Position numbers and translations under genes: made by a program. From Roseburia sp. AF12-17LB (lineage in GTDB: Bacteria > Bacillota > Clostridia > Lachnospirales > Lachnospiraceae), in NCBI RefSeq assembly GCF_003479605.1, contig NZ_QUHR01000005.1, forward strand, positions 124,001-188,000: DNA of 64,000 bases. The letters run 5' to 3'. Numbering within the stretch: position 1 is the stretch's first letter; the number at the start of each line of letters is the position of its first letter. Of the stretch, positions 1 to 8,905 are shown piece by piece. The notes under the pieces are model-generated. The model was not told where the DNA came from. It ran no database searches and worked only from the letters and a program-made list of their open reading frames with translations.

Positions 1-1
1 T

Positions 2-1489
2 GATGACCAGTCCATTTACAAATTCCGTGGAGCAAACATTTATAATATATTGAATTTTGAAAAAGAATTTCCAAATGCAGTCACCATCAAGCTGGAGCAG
101 AATTACCGTTCCACCCAGAATATTTTAAATGCAGCCAATGGGGTCATTGCAAATAATGTGGGACGAAAGGCAAAACGTCTCTGGACGGAGAATGAGGAAG
201 GCGAAAAAATTGCATTTCATCAGTTTGAAACCGGATTTGATGAAGCAGACTATGTAGCAAAAGATATCCGGAGCAAAGTGCGGGAAGGCATGTATCATTA
301 CGGAGACTGTGCCGTATTATACCGTACCAACGCCCAGTCCCGACTTTTCGAGGAACGTTTTATCACAGCCAGCATACCATATAAGATTGTGGGAGGCGTA
401 AACTTCTATTCCAGAAGAGAAATCAAGGATTTACTGGCTTATCTTAAGACCATTGACAATGCCATGGATGATTTGGCGGTACGCCGTATTATCAATGTGC
501 CAAAACGTGGAATTGGAGCAACGACATTAAGCAGGGTGCAGGATTATGCCGATGAAAACGGTCTTACCTTTTATAATGCCTTAAAAATGGCAGAAGAGAT
601 TGGCACAATCGGACGGGCATCTGCAAAAATCAGACCGTTTGTAATGCTGATTCAGAGTATGCGGAGCAAGTTGCCGTATATCAGTGTATCAGAGCTTTTG
701 CAGGAAATCATTGAAGAAACCGGTTATGTCCGTGAACTGGAAGCAGAAAATACAGAGGAAGCACAGCAGCGAATGGAAAATATCGATGAGTTGATTTCCA
801 AAGCAGTTACTTATGAGGAAAGCGAGGAAGAGCCGACCTTAAGCGGATTCTTAGAGGAAGTAGCACTGGTTGCAGATATTGACAGTGTGGATGAGACACA
901 GGACTATGTTGTGCTGATGACGCTGCACAGTGCGAAGGGTCTTGAATTTCCACAGGTTTATCTGGCAGGAATGGAAGACGGACTGTTTCCGGGATTCGGT
1001 GCAATCTGTGCGGAAAATCCAACAGCGGAAATCGAAGAAGAACGTCGTCTTGCCTATGTGGGAATCACAAGAGCCAAGGAGCGGTTGTCCATATCCTGCG
1101 CAAGAATGCGTATGATACGAGGAGAAACACAGTATAATAAGGTGTCCCGTTTCGTAAAAGAGATTCCGCGGGAACTTTTAGCGGGAACCATCCAGAAGGA
1201 AAAAATGCCGGATATTCCGAAACCAAGTATGATGGCGAAAAATGCATTTTCGGCAAAGCCGATGGCACTGCGCAGAACTGGCGTACCGGAGGCAAGGAAC
1301 TTTGGTAATTCCGCAATGAAAAAGCCATTGGATTATGCTGTGGGCGATACCGTTTCCCATATGAAATTCGGCACCGGAGTCGTAAAGCAGATTATTGACG
1401 GCGGCAGGGATTACGAGGTTACCGTTGATTTTTCCAGTGTAGGTGTGAAGAAGATGTTTGCATCCTTTGCCAAATTGAAAAAGTTATAA
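2..1489 (+). CDS. pcrA: ATP-dependent DNA helicase PcrA/UvrD, 3' part
   Basis: Superfamily 1 helicase that unwinds DNA 3'-5' in repair and rolling-circle replication. The window opens inside the gene: from base 2 the frame reads DDQSIYKFRGAN, which is helicase motif III, so the 5' end with Walker A lies outside. Motif V (MTLHSAKGLEFP) and motif VI (RRLAYVGITRAKERL) follow in order. The C-terminus ends in the small Tudor-like domain typical of PcrA (YAVGDTVSHMKFGTGVV). A TTG at base 50 could be mistaken for the start, but the helicase sequence clearly continues upstream. Identification is firm; the choice of PcrA over UvrD rests on the C-terminal domain and the Gram-positive context. Confidence 0.95.
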   Translation, partial: DDQSIYKFRGANIYNILNFEKEFPNAVTIKLEQNYRSTQNILNAANGVIANNVGRKAKRLWTENEEGEKIAFHQFETGFDEADYVAKDIRSKVREGMYHYGDCAVLYRTNAQSRLFEERFITASIPYKIVGGVNFYSRREIKDLLAYLKTIDNAMDDLAVRRIINVPKRGIGATTLSRVQDYADENGLTFYNALKMAEEIGTIGRASAKIRPFVMLIQSMRSKLPYISVSELLQEIIEETGYVRELEAENTEEAQQRMENIDELISKAVTYEESEEEPTLSGFLEEVALVADIDSVDETQDYVVLMTLHSAKGLEFPQVYLAGMEDGLFPGFGAICAENPTAEIEEERRLAYVGITRAKERLSISCARMRMIRGETQYNKVSRFVKEIPRELLAGTIQKEKMPDIPKPSMMAKNAFSAKPMALRRTGVPEARNFGNSAMKKPLDYAVGDTVSHMKFGTGVVKQIIDGGRDYEVTVDFSSVGVKKMFASFAKLKKL

Positions 1490-1535
1490 AAATTTTATGA
1501 ATTTGTAATTTTTTCTAGTAGATTGGGGAAACATA

Positions 1536-1544
1536 TGCTATAAT
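1536..1544 (+). promoter_or_regulatory. extended -10 promoter for the small membrane protein
   Basis: TGCTATAAT is an extended -10 (TGnTATAAT) about 70 bases before the next start codon. No good -35 hexamer is visible, as is common for extended -10 promoters. Inferred from sequence only. Confidence 0.45.
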
Positions 1545-1616
1545 GAATTAATAAAAAGAGTTCTAGGTGGCAGGAAAATGAAAAACTGTTGTTGGCATAA
1601 AAAGGAGTGGTCAGAA

Positions 1617-1895
1617 ATGGAAAAAATGGAAGAATTAAAGAATTTATTAACCGCAAATGTGAACAAAGTAACAGAATTATTGCATAAAAAGGAGAAAGAG
1701 GAAATAATGGAAGAGAAGAAAAAATCAAAAGCTGGTTTAATTTTTGCAATCATTGGTATTGTTGTAGTAGTTGCTGCAGCTGCTTATGGATTATATCGTT
1801 TCTTTGCACCAGATTATCTGGAGGATTTTGAAGACGATTTCGATGATGATTTTGAAGATGATTTCTTTGACGAGGATGACGAGGAAGAGAAATAA
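1617..1895 (+). CDS. small single-pass membrane protein with acidic tail
   Basis: A 92-residue protein of unknown function. It has a charged, probably helical N-terminus (residues 1-35), one membrane helix (about residues 40-62, IFAIIGIVVVVAAAAYGLY) and a C-terminal tail made almost only of Asp, Glu and Phe. I chose the ATG at 1617 because AGGAG lies 9 bases upstream; an in-frame ATG at 1578 would add 13 residues but has a weaker ribosome site. The tail may sit in the cytoplasm or bind cations, but nothing in the sequence decides this. It stands alone between pcrA and the rRNA methyltransferase, with its own promoter and a downstream hairpin. I do not recognise the family with certainty. Confidence 0.7.
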   Translation: MEKMEELKNLLTANVNKVTELLHKKEKEEIMEEKKKSKAGLIFAIIGIVVVVAAAAYGLYRFFAPDYLEDFEDDFDDDFEDDFFDEDDEEEK

Positions 1896-1931
1896 TCATT
1901 ATCATTTGCATAATTTAACAGGTGAAGATGT

Positions 1932-1963
1932 AAAGGGCTGTGTGATATCATGCAGCCCTTTTA
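1932..1963 (+). terminator. hairpin terminator
   Basis: A 9-bp perfect stem, AAAGGGCTG with CAGCCCTTT, encloses a 12-base loop and ends in a short T run. It sits 36 bases after the small membrane protein gene. The T run is short, so termination strength is uncertain. Confidence 0.5.
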
Positions 1964-2030
1964 CTGAGTGTGCCGGAAACGCTGCGGATGACATGTGTTT
2001 TTGGAAAAGAATTGTTTGTGTGAGGTAAGT

Positions 2031-3446
2031 ATGAAAAAAGGTCAGGTATTACAGGGAATTGTTGCATATGTGGATTTCCCGAATAAGGGAGTCGTAAAAG
2101 TAGAAGAAGGAAAGCAGGTAATCGTAAAAAACGTATTACCGGGACAGGAGATTTCCTTTTCTGTAAATAAGGTAAGAAAGGGAAAAGGCGAAGGCCGCTT
2201 ACTGGAAGTTTTGAAGAAAGCACCAAATGAGCTGCCGGAAGCACCATGCCCGCATTTTGGAATCTGTGGAGGCTGTACTTATCAGAATTTATCCTATGAA
2301 GATCAGCTTGCATTAAAAGGACAGCAGGTGAAGAAACTGATGGATGCGGTAGTAGCCCCGGAAACCTACAGCTTTGAGGGCGTAAAAGCAAGTCCGAATG
2401 AATTCGGATTCCGTAATAAGATGGAATTTACTTTTGGGGACGAATTTAAGGATGGCCCCCTTGCTCTTGGCATGCATAAGCGTGGCAGCTTTTATGATAT
2501 TGTTTCGGTAACGGACTGTAAAATTGTAGATGAAGATTATCGGAAGATATTAAGCTGTGTGCAGCAGTATTTTGCAGAAAAAAAGATTTCCTATTATCAC
2601 AGAATGCGGCATACCGGATATCTGCGTCATTTACTGGTGCGTAAAGCGGTAAAGACCAAAGAGATCCTGATTGACCTTGTATCGGCAGGTGCAGAGCATA
2701 TACTGGATGGTCTGACAGAAGCAGTATCTTCAGAAAAAGATTTGCTGACCGGAATGAAAGACGCGTTATGTAAACTTGATTTAGATGGCAGCATTGCAGG
2801 AATTCTTCATACGAAAAATGACAGTGTAGCAGATGTAGTAAAGGATGAAGGAACAGAGATTTTATATGGAAAAGATTATTTCTACGAAGAACTCTTAGGA
2901 CTTCGTTTTAGAATCACACCATTTTCCTTCTTCCAGACCAACTCTCTTGGAGCAGAGGTGCTTTACCAGACTGCAAGGGACTATATCGGAGATACGCTGA
3001 CCGAGAAGGCAGACAAGGTGGTATTCGATTTATACAGCGGAACCGGAACCATTGCACAGATGCTGGCACCTGCCGCAAAAAAGGTAGTGGGTGTGGAAAT
3101 AGTAGAAGAGGCAGTGGAAGCCGCAAAGGAAAATGCGGCATTAAATGGTCTTGAAAACTGCGAATTTTTAGCCGGCGATGTCTTAAAAGTATTGGACGAT
3201 ATTACTGAAAAACCGGATTTTATCGTATTGGACCCTCCGCGCGATGGCATCCATCCAAAGGCATTGGAGAAGATTATCCGCTATGGCGTAGACCGTATGA
3301 TTTATATTTCCTGTAAGCCAACCAGTCTTGCAAGAGACTTAGAGGTTTTAACCGCCAGAGGATATCAGGTGGAGCGGATGTACTGCGTGGACATGTTCCC
3401 ATGGTCCGGAAATATTGAGACTGTGGTTCTTTTGTCCCAATTGTAA
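2031..3446 (+). CDS. rlmD: 23S rRNA (uracil-5)-methyltransferase, RlmD/RlmCD family
   Basis: SAM-dependent enzyme that methylates C5 of a uridine in 23S rRNA. The 471-residue protein has an N-terminal TRAM domain (about 1-60), a Cys cluster CPHFGICGGC (spacing C-x5-C-x2-C) that with a later Cys (VTDCKIV) binds a 4Fe-4S cluster, a SAM-binding loop (FDLYSGTGT), LDPPRDG, and the catalytic-Cys motif YISCKPTSLARD. I start it at 2031 (GAGGT just upstream; MKKGQ is a usual beginning); an upstream ATG at 1995 adds 12 residues that look non-native. The frame stays open in sense after the stop at 3444-3446 (next entry), so this copy appears shortened compared with relatives that carry an extra tail. 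Confidence 0.9.
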   Translation: MKKGQVLQGIVAYVDFPNKGVVKVEEGKQVIVKNVLPGQEISFSVNKVRKGKGEGRLLEVLKKAPNELPEAPCPHFGICGGCTYQNLSYEDQLALKGQQVKKLMDAVVAPETYSFEGVKASPNEFGFRNKMEFTFGDEFKDGPLALGMHKRGSFYDIVSVTDCKIVDEDYRKILSCVQQYFAEKKISYYHRMRHTGYLRHLLVRKAVKTKEILIDLVSAGAEHILDGLTEAVSSEKDLLTGMKDALCKLDLDGSIAGILHTKNDSVADVVKDEGTEILYGKDYFYEELLGLRFRITPFSFFQTNSLGAEVLYQTARDYIGDTLTEKADKVVFDLYSGTGTIAQMLAPAAKKVVGVEIVEEAVEAAKENAALNGLENCEFLAGDVLKVLDDITEKPDFIVLDPPRDGIHPKALEKIIRYGVDRMIYISCKPTSLARDLEVLTARGYQVERMYCVDMFPWSGNIETVVLLSQL

Positions 3447-3625
3447 CAAAAGCCGGATGATTACATTAATGTCACGATTGAACTTGATGATATGGATATA
3501 ACATCTGCAGAGACTAAGGCTACATATGATGAGATAAAGAAGTATGTGGCTGAACATAATGCCGGCATGAAGGTTTCCAATCTGTATATTTCGCAGGTAA
3601 AGAGAAAATGCAGAATTGAAGTTGG
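3447..3625 (+). pseudogene. detached C-terminal tail of the rRNA methyltransferase
   Basis: Directly after the TAA of the methyltransferase, the same reading frame continues with protein-like sequence (QKPDDYINVTIELDDMD, then ATYDEIKKYVAEHNAG and VSNLYISQVKRKCRIEVGKN). From memory, many Lachnospiraceae RlmD-type proteins carry such a tail, usually ending in a PPEKE..ALKYFGMI segment. That last part is missing here: after about base 3625 the frame turns into unrelated sequence leading into the response regulator gene. One stop codon plus loss of the end makes this a decaying fragment, unless stop read-through or translation from the ATG at 3492 keeps it alive. Similarity is recalled, not searched. 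Confidence 0.6.
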
Positions 3626-3681
3626 AAAGAATTTGTGCGTTGCAACGAGGAGAATAGTTAATAAAGAGAGGCGCATATGCT

Positions 3682-4371
3682 ATGCCAGGTATACTTGTGG
3701 TTGAAGATGATGAAAATTTAAATCGTGGAATTACATTTTCGCTGAAAAAATCCGGATATGAGGTTTTTTCAGCAGAATCAGTGAAAAAAGCGAAAAGAAT
3801 TGCAAGTGATAATAATGTGGATGTTACCATTTGTGATGTGAATCTTCCGGATGGGAATGGACTGGAATTTGTAAGGTGGATGAGATGCAATTATAATACA
3901 TACATTATTTGTCTTACAGCACTAGATCAGGAGATGGATCAGGTCATGGGATATGAAGCTGGGGCAGATGATTATATTACAAAGCCGTTTAGTCTTTCGG
4001 TACTTCTTTTGAAAATAGAAGCACATTTCCGTCGCAGACAGGAGAAAACGGAAGCCGGAAAGATGATTTCGGGAGATATCGTATTTATCGCAGGAGAAAT
4101 GAAAGTCCTGATAAAGAGTCGTGAAATCAGTCTGACAAAAACGGAGTTGAAAATGCTGACTTTTTTTCTTCAGAATCCGAAACAGATTCTTTCAAAAACA
4201 CAAATATTGGAAAATGTGTTTGATCTGGAAGGGGATTTTGTGGATGAAAATACAATCGCTGTCAATATCAGAAGACTCCGTGAGAAAATCGAAGACAATC
4301 CGGCTGCACCGGTCTATATAAAGAATATCAGAGGTCTTGGGTATATATGGAATCAGGAGGTAAGGCAGTGA
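3682..4371 (+). CDS. OmpR-family response regulator
   Basis: Cytoplasmic DNA-binding regulator, 229 residues. The receiver domain has the acidic pair (E8, D9, D10), phospho-acceptor D52 (TICDVNLPDGNG), T79 and K101 (DDYITKPF). The C-terminal winged helix (about 125-225) ends in NIRGLGYIW, typical of OmpR/PhoB members. The start at 3682 has AGAGAGG about 10 bases upstream. It overlaps the kinase gene by 4 bases, so both are cotranslated. With the transporter downstream it resembles regulators that answer to antimicrobial peptides; the perfect TTACA-N4-TGTAA site at 5633-5646 is its likely target. Confidence 0.92.
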   Translation: MPGILVVEDDENLNRGITFSLKKSGYEVFSAESVKKAKRIASDNNVDVTICDVNLPDGNGLEFVRWMRCNYNTYIICLTALDQEMDQVMGYEAGADDYITKPFSLSVLLLKIEAHFRRRQEKTEAGKMISGDIVFIAGEMKVLIKSREISLTKTELKMLTFFLQNPKQILSKTQILENVFDLEGDFVDENTIAVNIRRLREKIEDNPAAPVYIKNIRGLGYIWNQEVRQ

Positions 4372-5612
4372 CAAAGAGATATCGCAAGAAGATTACAGTA
4401 GTGCTCTCCCTGGTATTACCTGTCATATTATTGTTTGCAATATTAAATTGCTTTACCACGTATGTGTTTTATGAAGATTATAAATATAAAATGAATCTTA
4501 TGACAGAGATTGCTGCAAAGGAAGAATTTTCCGGGCTGGATGCTGTTTCGGAATTGCTTAAGGATAAGGATATTGAAACGAACGAACAGGGAAGGCGATT
4601 ATTGGAGCAATATGGATACTGGGGGAATAAAGGGAATGCATTTTATTCGCAATTCCGGCATCAGGTTATGGTGACCGGTGCTGTAAGCACTGTGATATGC
4701 GTGCTCCTTTTGACTTTTTTACTTTATTGGAAGAAAAAAGAAGATGCGTGTCATCAGAAAATTTTAGAGCAGTTGGAAGAAATTCTGATCAGATTCCGTG
4801 AAAATAAATTTGATGATTTACTGAAAACGGAAAATCATGCAGAACTGGAAAAATTGAATGACCAGCTTGAAGCAATCGGACATCATATTCAGTTGCTAAA
4901 GGAAGAAGCACGGGAAGAAAAAGAGAGCACGAAAGAAATGGTTTCTGATATTTCTCACCAGTTAAAGACACCGGTTGCAGCTTTGGATATATGTTTTAGT
5001 GTGCTGATGCAGAATGACTTAAGTGTTACAGAACAGGAGGAGTTTCGTGTCCGTTGTCGGAGTGCTCTGGATGGACTGGAGACATTATTACAGTCGCTTC
5101 TTGAAATATCCAAGATGGAAACTGGACTGATTCAGATGAATAAGAAAAAACTTCCGCTTATGGATACTGTCATATCTGCTGTGAACCGTACTTATCCCAA
5201 AGCGGATGAGAAAGAGATTGAATTTGTTTTTGACTATGAAAAAGAGCTGGAAACATGCACGATTATGCAGGATAAAAGGTGGCTTGGTGAAGCTGTGATC
5301 AACGTTCTGGATAATGCAATCAAGTACAGTCCGTGTGGTTCAAAAATATTTATCCGTTTACAAAAAAGAAACGATCTTGTAAGAATGGAAATTGAGGATC
5401 AGGGAATTGGTATTCCGCAGAATGAGTATCACAAAATTTTTCAACGATTTTACAGAGGAAGTTCCAGGGAGGTCATGGAAAAGAGTGGTACAGGAATCGG
5501 ACTTTTTCTATCGAGAGAAATTATCGAAAAACACGCAGGTACGATTACGGTAACCTCCGGCAAAAAGAAAAAAGGAAGCACGTTTGTGATTCAATTACCA
5601 TATGTTGGTTAA
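4368..5612 (+). CDS. sensor histidine kinase
   Basis: Membrane sensor kinase of 414 residues, partner of the preceding regulator. Two membrane helices (about 10-33 and 101-122) enclose an outside loop of roughly 65-70 residues, so it is not of the loop-less BceS type. Then come a coiled linker, the H-box with phospho-His H197 (SDISHQLKTPVAAL), the N-box (NVLDNAIKYSP) and G-boxes (GTGIGLFLSREI). I start it at the GTG at 4368, with AGGAGG 7 bases upstream and the GTGA overlap with the regulator stop; the ATG at 4347 would lie before the ribosome site. A hairpin follows the stop codon. Confidence 0.92.
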   Translation: MTKRYRKKITVVLSLVLPVILLFAILNCFTTYVFYEDYKYKMNLMTEIAAKEEFSGLDAVSELLKDKDIETNEQGRRLLEQYGYWGNKGNAFYSQFRHQVMVTGAVSTVICVLLLTFLLYWKKKEDACHQKILEQLEEILIRFRENKFDDLLKTENHAELEKLNDQLEAIGHHIQLLKEEAREEKESTKEMVSDISHQLKTPVAALDICFSVLMQNDLSVTEQEEFRVRCRSALDGLETLLQSLLEISKMETGLIQMNKKKLPLMDTVISAVNRTYPKADEKEIEFVFDYEKELETCTIMQDKRWLGEAVINVLDNAIKYSPCGSKIFIRLQKRNDLVRMEIEDQGIGIPQNEYHKIFQRFYRGSSREVMEKSGTGIGLFLSREIIEKHAGTITVTSGKKKKGSTFVIQLPYVG

Positions 5613-5623
5613 ATTTTAAGTGG

Positions 5624-5664
5624 GCAGAAATCTTACAATTCTGTAAGACTTCTGCTCGTTTTTT
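5624..5664 (+). terminator. terminator hairpin containing a regulator site
   Basis: A 14-bp stem with one mismatch (5624-5637 with 5642-5655) and a 4-base loop is followed by TCGTTTTTT. It ends the regulator-kinase transcript. The top of the stem is also the palindrome listed next, so DNA-level and RNA-level functions overlap here. Confidence 0.75.
5633..5646. promoter_or_regulatory. Bce-type response regulator operator
   Basis: TTACA-ATTC-TGTAA exactly fits the TNACA-N4-TGTAA pattern I recall for regulators of bacitracin/peptide-sensing ABC transporters. It lies about 150 bases before the ABC ATPase start codon, upstream of a possible -10 (TACAAT, 5691-5696). The link to the neighbouring regulator is inference. 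Confidence 0.6.
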
Positions 5665-5789
5665 GAAAGTGAAATGAAAGATTATCCTGATACAATTTGG
5701 ATGTAGGTTGAAAAATGACCAAATATATAAACAGGCAAAGAAAGTGTGCTGAAAAGGTACGTTTTACAGAATTGAAAAGGAGGCAACAC

Positions 5790-6464
5790 ATGAGTGTGAT
5801 GTTAGAAACCAAGCAGCTTTGTAAATTTTATGGCGCGGGTGAGAATCAGGTCAAAGCGGTCAATCAGGTGGACATTCAGATTGAGCAGGGAGAATTTGTC
5901 GCAATTGTCGGAAAGTCAGGTTCCGGTAAAAGTACATTACTTCATATGCTTGGAGGGCTTGACATCCCGACAAAAGGCAGTGTTACTTTAGCCGGGAAAG
6001 ATTTATACAGGATGAAGGAAGATGCCCTTGCTGTTTTCCGCAGAAGAAAAATCGGATTTGTTTTTCAGGCATTTAATCTGGTTTCATCTGTTAATGTCTG
6101 GGAAAATATTGTACTGCCACTGGGGCTGGATGGAAGAAAAGTGGATGAAGCGTATGTAAATGATATCATTGCAACTCTGGGGATTGAAAAGAGGATTTAC
6201 AATCTGCCAAATCAGTTATCCGGAGGACAGCAGCAAAGAGTAGCAATTGCAAGAGCACTGGTGAATCGTCCGGAAATTATATTTGCAGATGAGCCGACAG
6301 GAAATCTTGATTCCAAGACCAGTGATGAGGTAATCGCCCTGCTTAAGATGACAGCCAAAAAATATGGACAGACAATTGTAATGATTACCCATGATGACGA
6401 AATTGCACAGGTCGCTGATCGTATTCTGGTGATTGAGGATGGACAGGTGGTGGATTTCAGATGA
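5790..6464 (+). CDS. ABC transporter ATP-binding protein, MacB/BceA-like
   Basis: ATPase subunit of 224 residues that drives the permease encoded next. It carries Walker A (GKSGSGKST, about residues 42-50), the Q-loop (FVFQAFNLV), the signature LSGGQQQRVAIARAL and Walker B with the following Glu (IIFADEPTGNLDSKT), the last typical of the MacB/LolD/BceA group. I start it at 5790, where AAGGAGG lies 6 bases upstream; earlier in-frame ATGs lack a ribosome site. It overlaps the permease by 4 bases (ATGA). The transporter probably moves or removes peptides from the membrane, judging by the family and the neighbouring two-component system. Confidence 0.93.
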   Translation: MSVMLETKQLCKFYGAGENQVKAVNQVDIQIEQGEFVAIVGKSGSGKSTLLHMLGGLDIPTKGSVTLAGKDLYRMKEDALAVFRRRKIGFVFQAFNLVSSVNVWENIVLPLGLDGRKVDEAYVNDIIATLGIEKRIYNLPNQLSGGQQQRVAIARALVNRPEIIFADEPTGNLDSKTSDEVIALLKMTAKKYGQTIVMITHDDEIAQVADRILVIEDGQVVDFR

Positions 6465-8905
6465 AGACAATAAGCAGGATTGCATATAGCAATGACAAAA
6501 AGAACAAGACAAGAAGTATACTGATTATGATGTCCATATGTCTGACTACGATGCTGCTTGTGATTATCAGTACTGTGGGAAATGGAATGATCCGTTTACA
6601 GAAAAGTCAGGCGGCAGGCTCATATGGAAGCAATTATGGTTTGTTTGTCGCAGCAGACGGATCGCAGTTAAAGGAAGTAAACCGCCGTGCGGAAATAGAT
6701 GCTACAGGCACTATGTGCACCGAAGGTATCATAAAAGGCAACGAAAACGGTGGTTTTGTCTGCATGGATGAGACTGCAAGAAAAATGCTTCCCTATAATA
6801 AGGAATATGAGTTAAAGGAAGGAAAGTATCCGGGGGGAACGCAGGAAATTGCCGCAGGAAGAGCATTTTTTCGTGAAATGGGATATGATGATGTAAAGGT
6901 CGGAGATACGGTTACACTGGATTACCGCGCAGGGATGCAGTCAGAATATAAGCCGGAAGAATTTGTTGTCAGCGGAATCCTATATGATCGGGATGAGTAT
7001 ACCATCGAGGCATCTTATGTTGCTTTCGGGTCACAGGAGTTTTATGATGAGCACGTCGCAGAGAATGACAGACAGTATAATATTTATTTTACTTTAAATG
7101 ATTCTGCAAATGTATCTATGAATAATATTGATTCGGTTATAAAGCAGATTGCAGCAGCTTGTGGGATCGAAGAAAAAAACGTTATAGTCAATGATCTCTA
7201 TTTGCAATGGGTCTTGCAGCCGAGTTATGAAACGATTGCGGTATGCGGGGTTTTGATTCTTGCAATTGTACTTTTCTCTGTTGTGGTCATTTATAATATT
7301 TTTCAGGTCGGTATTGCCAACAAGATACAGGAGTATGGAAAAATCAAGGCTCTGGGAGCGACAAAAAAGCAGATGAAACAATTGATCTTCAGAGAGGGCA
7401 TTTTTTTGACATTTTTTTCAATACCAGTTGGATTGCTTTTTGGCTTTCTGATTGCAAAATGCGGTTTTAACTGGCTGGTAGAACAGGGGAACCTTGTATC
7501 AACCGGAACTGGCTCTATGGGAGTTCAAAATCAGCAGGTGCCTCTGTTTTCCCTGCCTGTTATGCTTCTCTGTATTTTCGTATCATTTCTTACTGTTGCG
7601 TTGGCACTGCGTAAACCAATGAAAATTGTTTCACGGATTTCACCTATCGAAGCAACACGGTATTTAGAAAATGCAGAAACACAAAAAAAAGGAAAACGAA
7701 ATGGCAGAAAAAATGTCACCGTGTTTTCTATGGCAATGGCAAATGTAACGGGTAATCCCAAAAGAACTATTGGTACTATCCTCACAATGGGTTTTTCTTG
7801 CGTATTGTTTGTGATTATCTCTAATTATGTGGGAAATATTGACACGGAGCATGAAGCACGTCTTTCCGTTAATCATGGACAATTTGAACTGCAGCTTGAC
7901 TATTCTGCTGAGTATGATGAAAGATATCCGGAGAATAATCTGGATACGATTCTGACGGATGATCCATTGAATGATTCGCTGATTGAAGAAATCAAAAGCA
8001 TTCCGGGAGTAACAGATGTCATGACGAGAGAGATTGTCTCTGTAAATCTGAACGGAACAAGATTTCCGGCTGATATTGTGAGTAAAAAGGATTTTGATTT
8101 TATGCGCCAGGAAGGGGATATTGGCTCTATGGACTATGATCAGGCGGTAAAGAATGGTGATATTTTCTTTGGCTGGTCAACGTGGATGGAACAAGATGGA
8201 TATGCTCCGGGTGAATCCATTGCATTTGACTTTGAGAATGGAAGTGGAACCTATACCTATCAGGGAAAGATTGCAGGATCTTTTGTAAGTGCGGACACTT
8301 ATCTTGTCATTCCGAAAGGTGTATATCGTTCCATGAATCCGAGAGGAACAGCCTATGGCTATCTGTGGGTGGACTGTGATAAAAAAGATGTGGCATCTGT
8401 AGAACAAAGTCTGAATACTTTGATTTCTAATACTTCACATATGAAAATGGATACTTATCATGCGCAGTTACAATCTGCCGAATTTGCAAGCAGCATGATG
8501 AAGCTTGGCTGTTATCTGTTTATGGCGGTTGTGGGACTCATCGGGTTTATGAATATGGCGAATACCATGATCATGAATATTACGACAAAAAAGCAGGAAT
8601 ATGGTATATTACAGGCTGTGGGTATGACAAATAAACAATTAAATTTATGCCTGCAGTTACAGGGACTGATTTTTACGGTTGGCACCATATGCGTAGCTTT
8701 GATCATTGGTCTGCCGCTCGGCTATGCACTTTTTTCCTATGCAAAACATAATGGAATATTTGGAATGAATATCTATCATGTTCCAATCGTACCAATTTTT
8801 ATTATGATTTTTTTGGTCGGTCTGTTGCAGATTGTACTTTCCTGCGTTTTAAGCAGTAATCTGAAAAAGGAAACGCTGGTAGAAAGAATAAGGTATCAGG
8901 GATAG
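6461..8905 (+). CDS. ABC transporter permease with two FtsX domains
   Basis: Membrane protein of 814 residues. One helix near the N-terminus (about 21-42) is followed by a roughly 200-residue outside domain and three helices (about 258-385) that form the first FtsX-like domain. A second copy of this plan follows: helix near 435-455, an outside domain, then three helices at about 690-810. This eight-helix, two-ectodomain layout differs from BceB (ten helices, one large loop) and is closer to exporters of the SalY/MacB group. It is cotranslated with the ATPase. Substrate is unknown; resistance to or sensing of antimicrobial peptides is the best guess from context. Confidence 0.88.
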   Translation: MKTISRIAYSNDKKNKTRSILIMMSICLTTMLLVIISTVGNGMIRLQKSQAAGSYGSNYGLFVAADGSQLKEVNRRAEIDATGTMCTEGIIKGNENGGFVCMDETARKMLPYNKEYELKEGKYPGGTQEIAAGRAFFREMGYDDVKVGDTVTLDYRAGMQSEYKPEEFVVSGILYDRDEYTIEASYVAFGSQEFYDEHVAENDRQYNIYFTLNDSANVSMNNIDSVIKQIAAACGIEEKNVIVNDLYLQWVLQPSYETIAVCGVLILAIVLFSVVVIYNIFQVGIANKIQEYGKIKALGATKKQMKQLIFREGIFLTFFSIPVGLLFGFLIAKCGFNWLVEQGNLVSTGTGSMGVQNQQVPLFSLPVMLLCIFVSFLTVALALRKPMKIVSRISPIEATRYLENAETQKKGKRNGRKNVTVFSMAMANVTGNPKRTIGTILTMGFSCVLFVIISNYVGNIDTEHEARLSVNHGQFELQLDYSAEYDERYPENNLDTILTDDPLNDSLIEEIKSIPGVTDVMTREIVSVNLNGTRFPADIVSKKDFDFMRQEGDIGSMDYDQAVKNGDIFFGWSTWMEQDGYAPGESIAFDFENGSGTYTYQGKIAGSFVSADTYLVIPKGVYRSMNPRGTAYGYLWVDCDKKDVASVEQSLNTLISNTSHMKMDTYHAQLQSAEFASSMMKLGCYLFMAVVGLIGFMNMANTMIMNITTKKQEYGILQAVGMTNKQLNLCLQLQGLIFTVGTICVALIIGLPLGYALFSYAKHNGIFGMNIYHVPIVPIFIMIFLVGLLQIVLSCVLSSNLKKETLVERIRYQG

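Noticed and set aside
1948..2391. 147-codon minus-strand frame opposite the rRNA methyltransferase
   Set aside because: It lies entirely antisense to a well-supported gene and has the odd Leu/Pro/Arg-rich composition of a shadow frame.
4347..4367. ATG at 4347 as start of the sensor kinase
   Set aside because: It precedes the AGGAGG at 4355-4360 that serves the GTG at 4368, and would overlap the regulator gene more.
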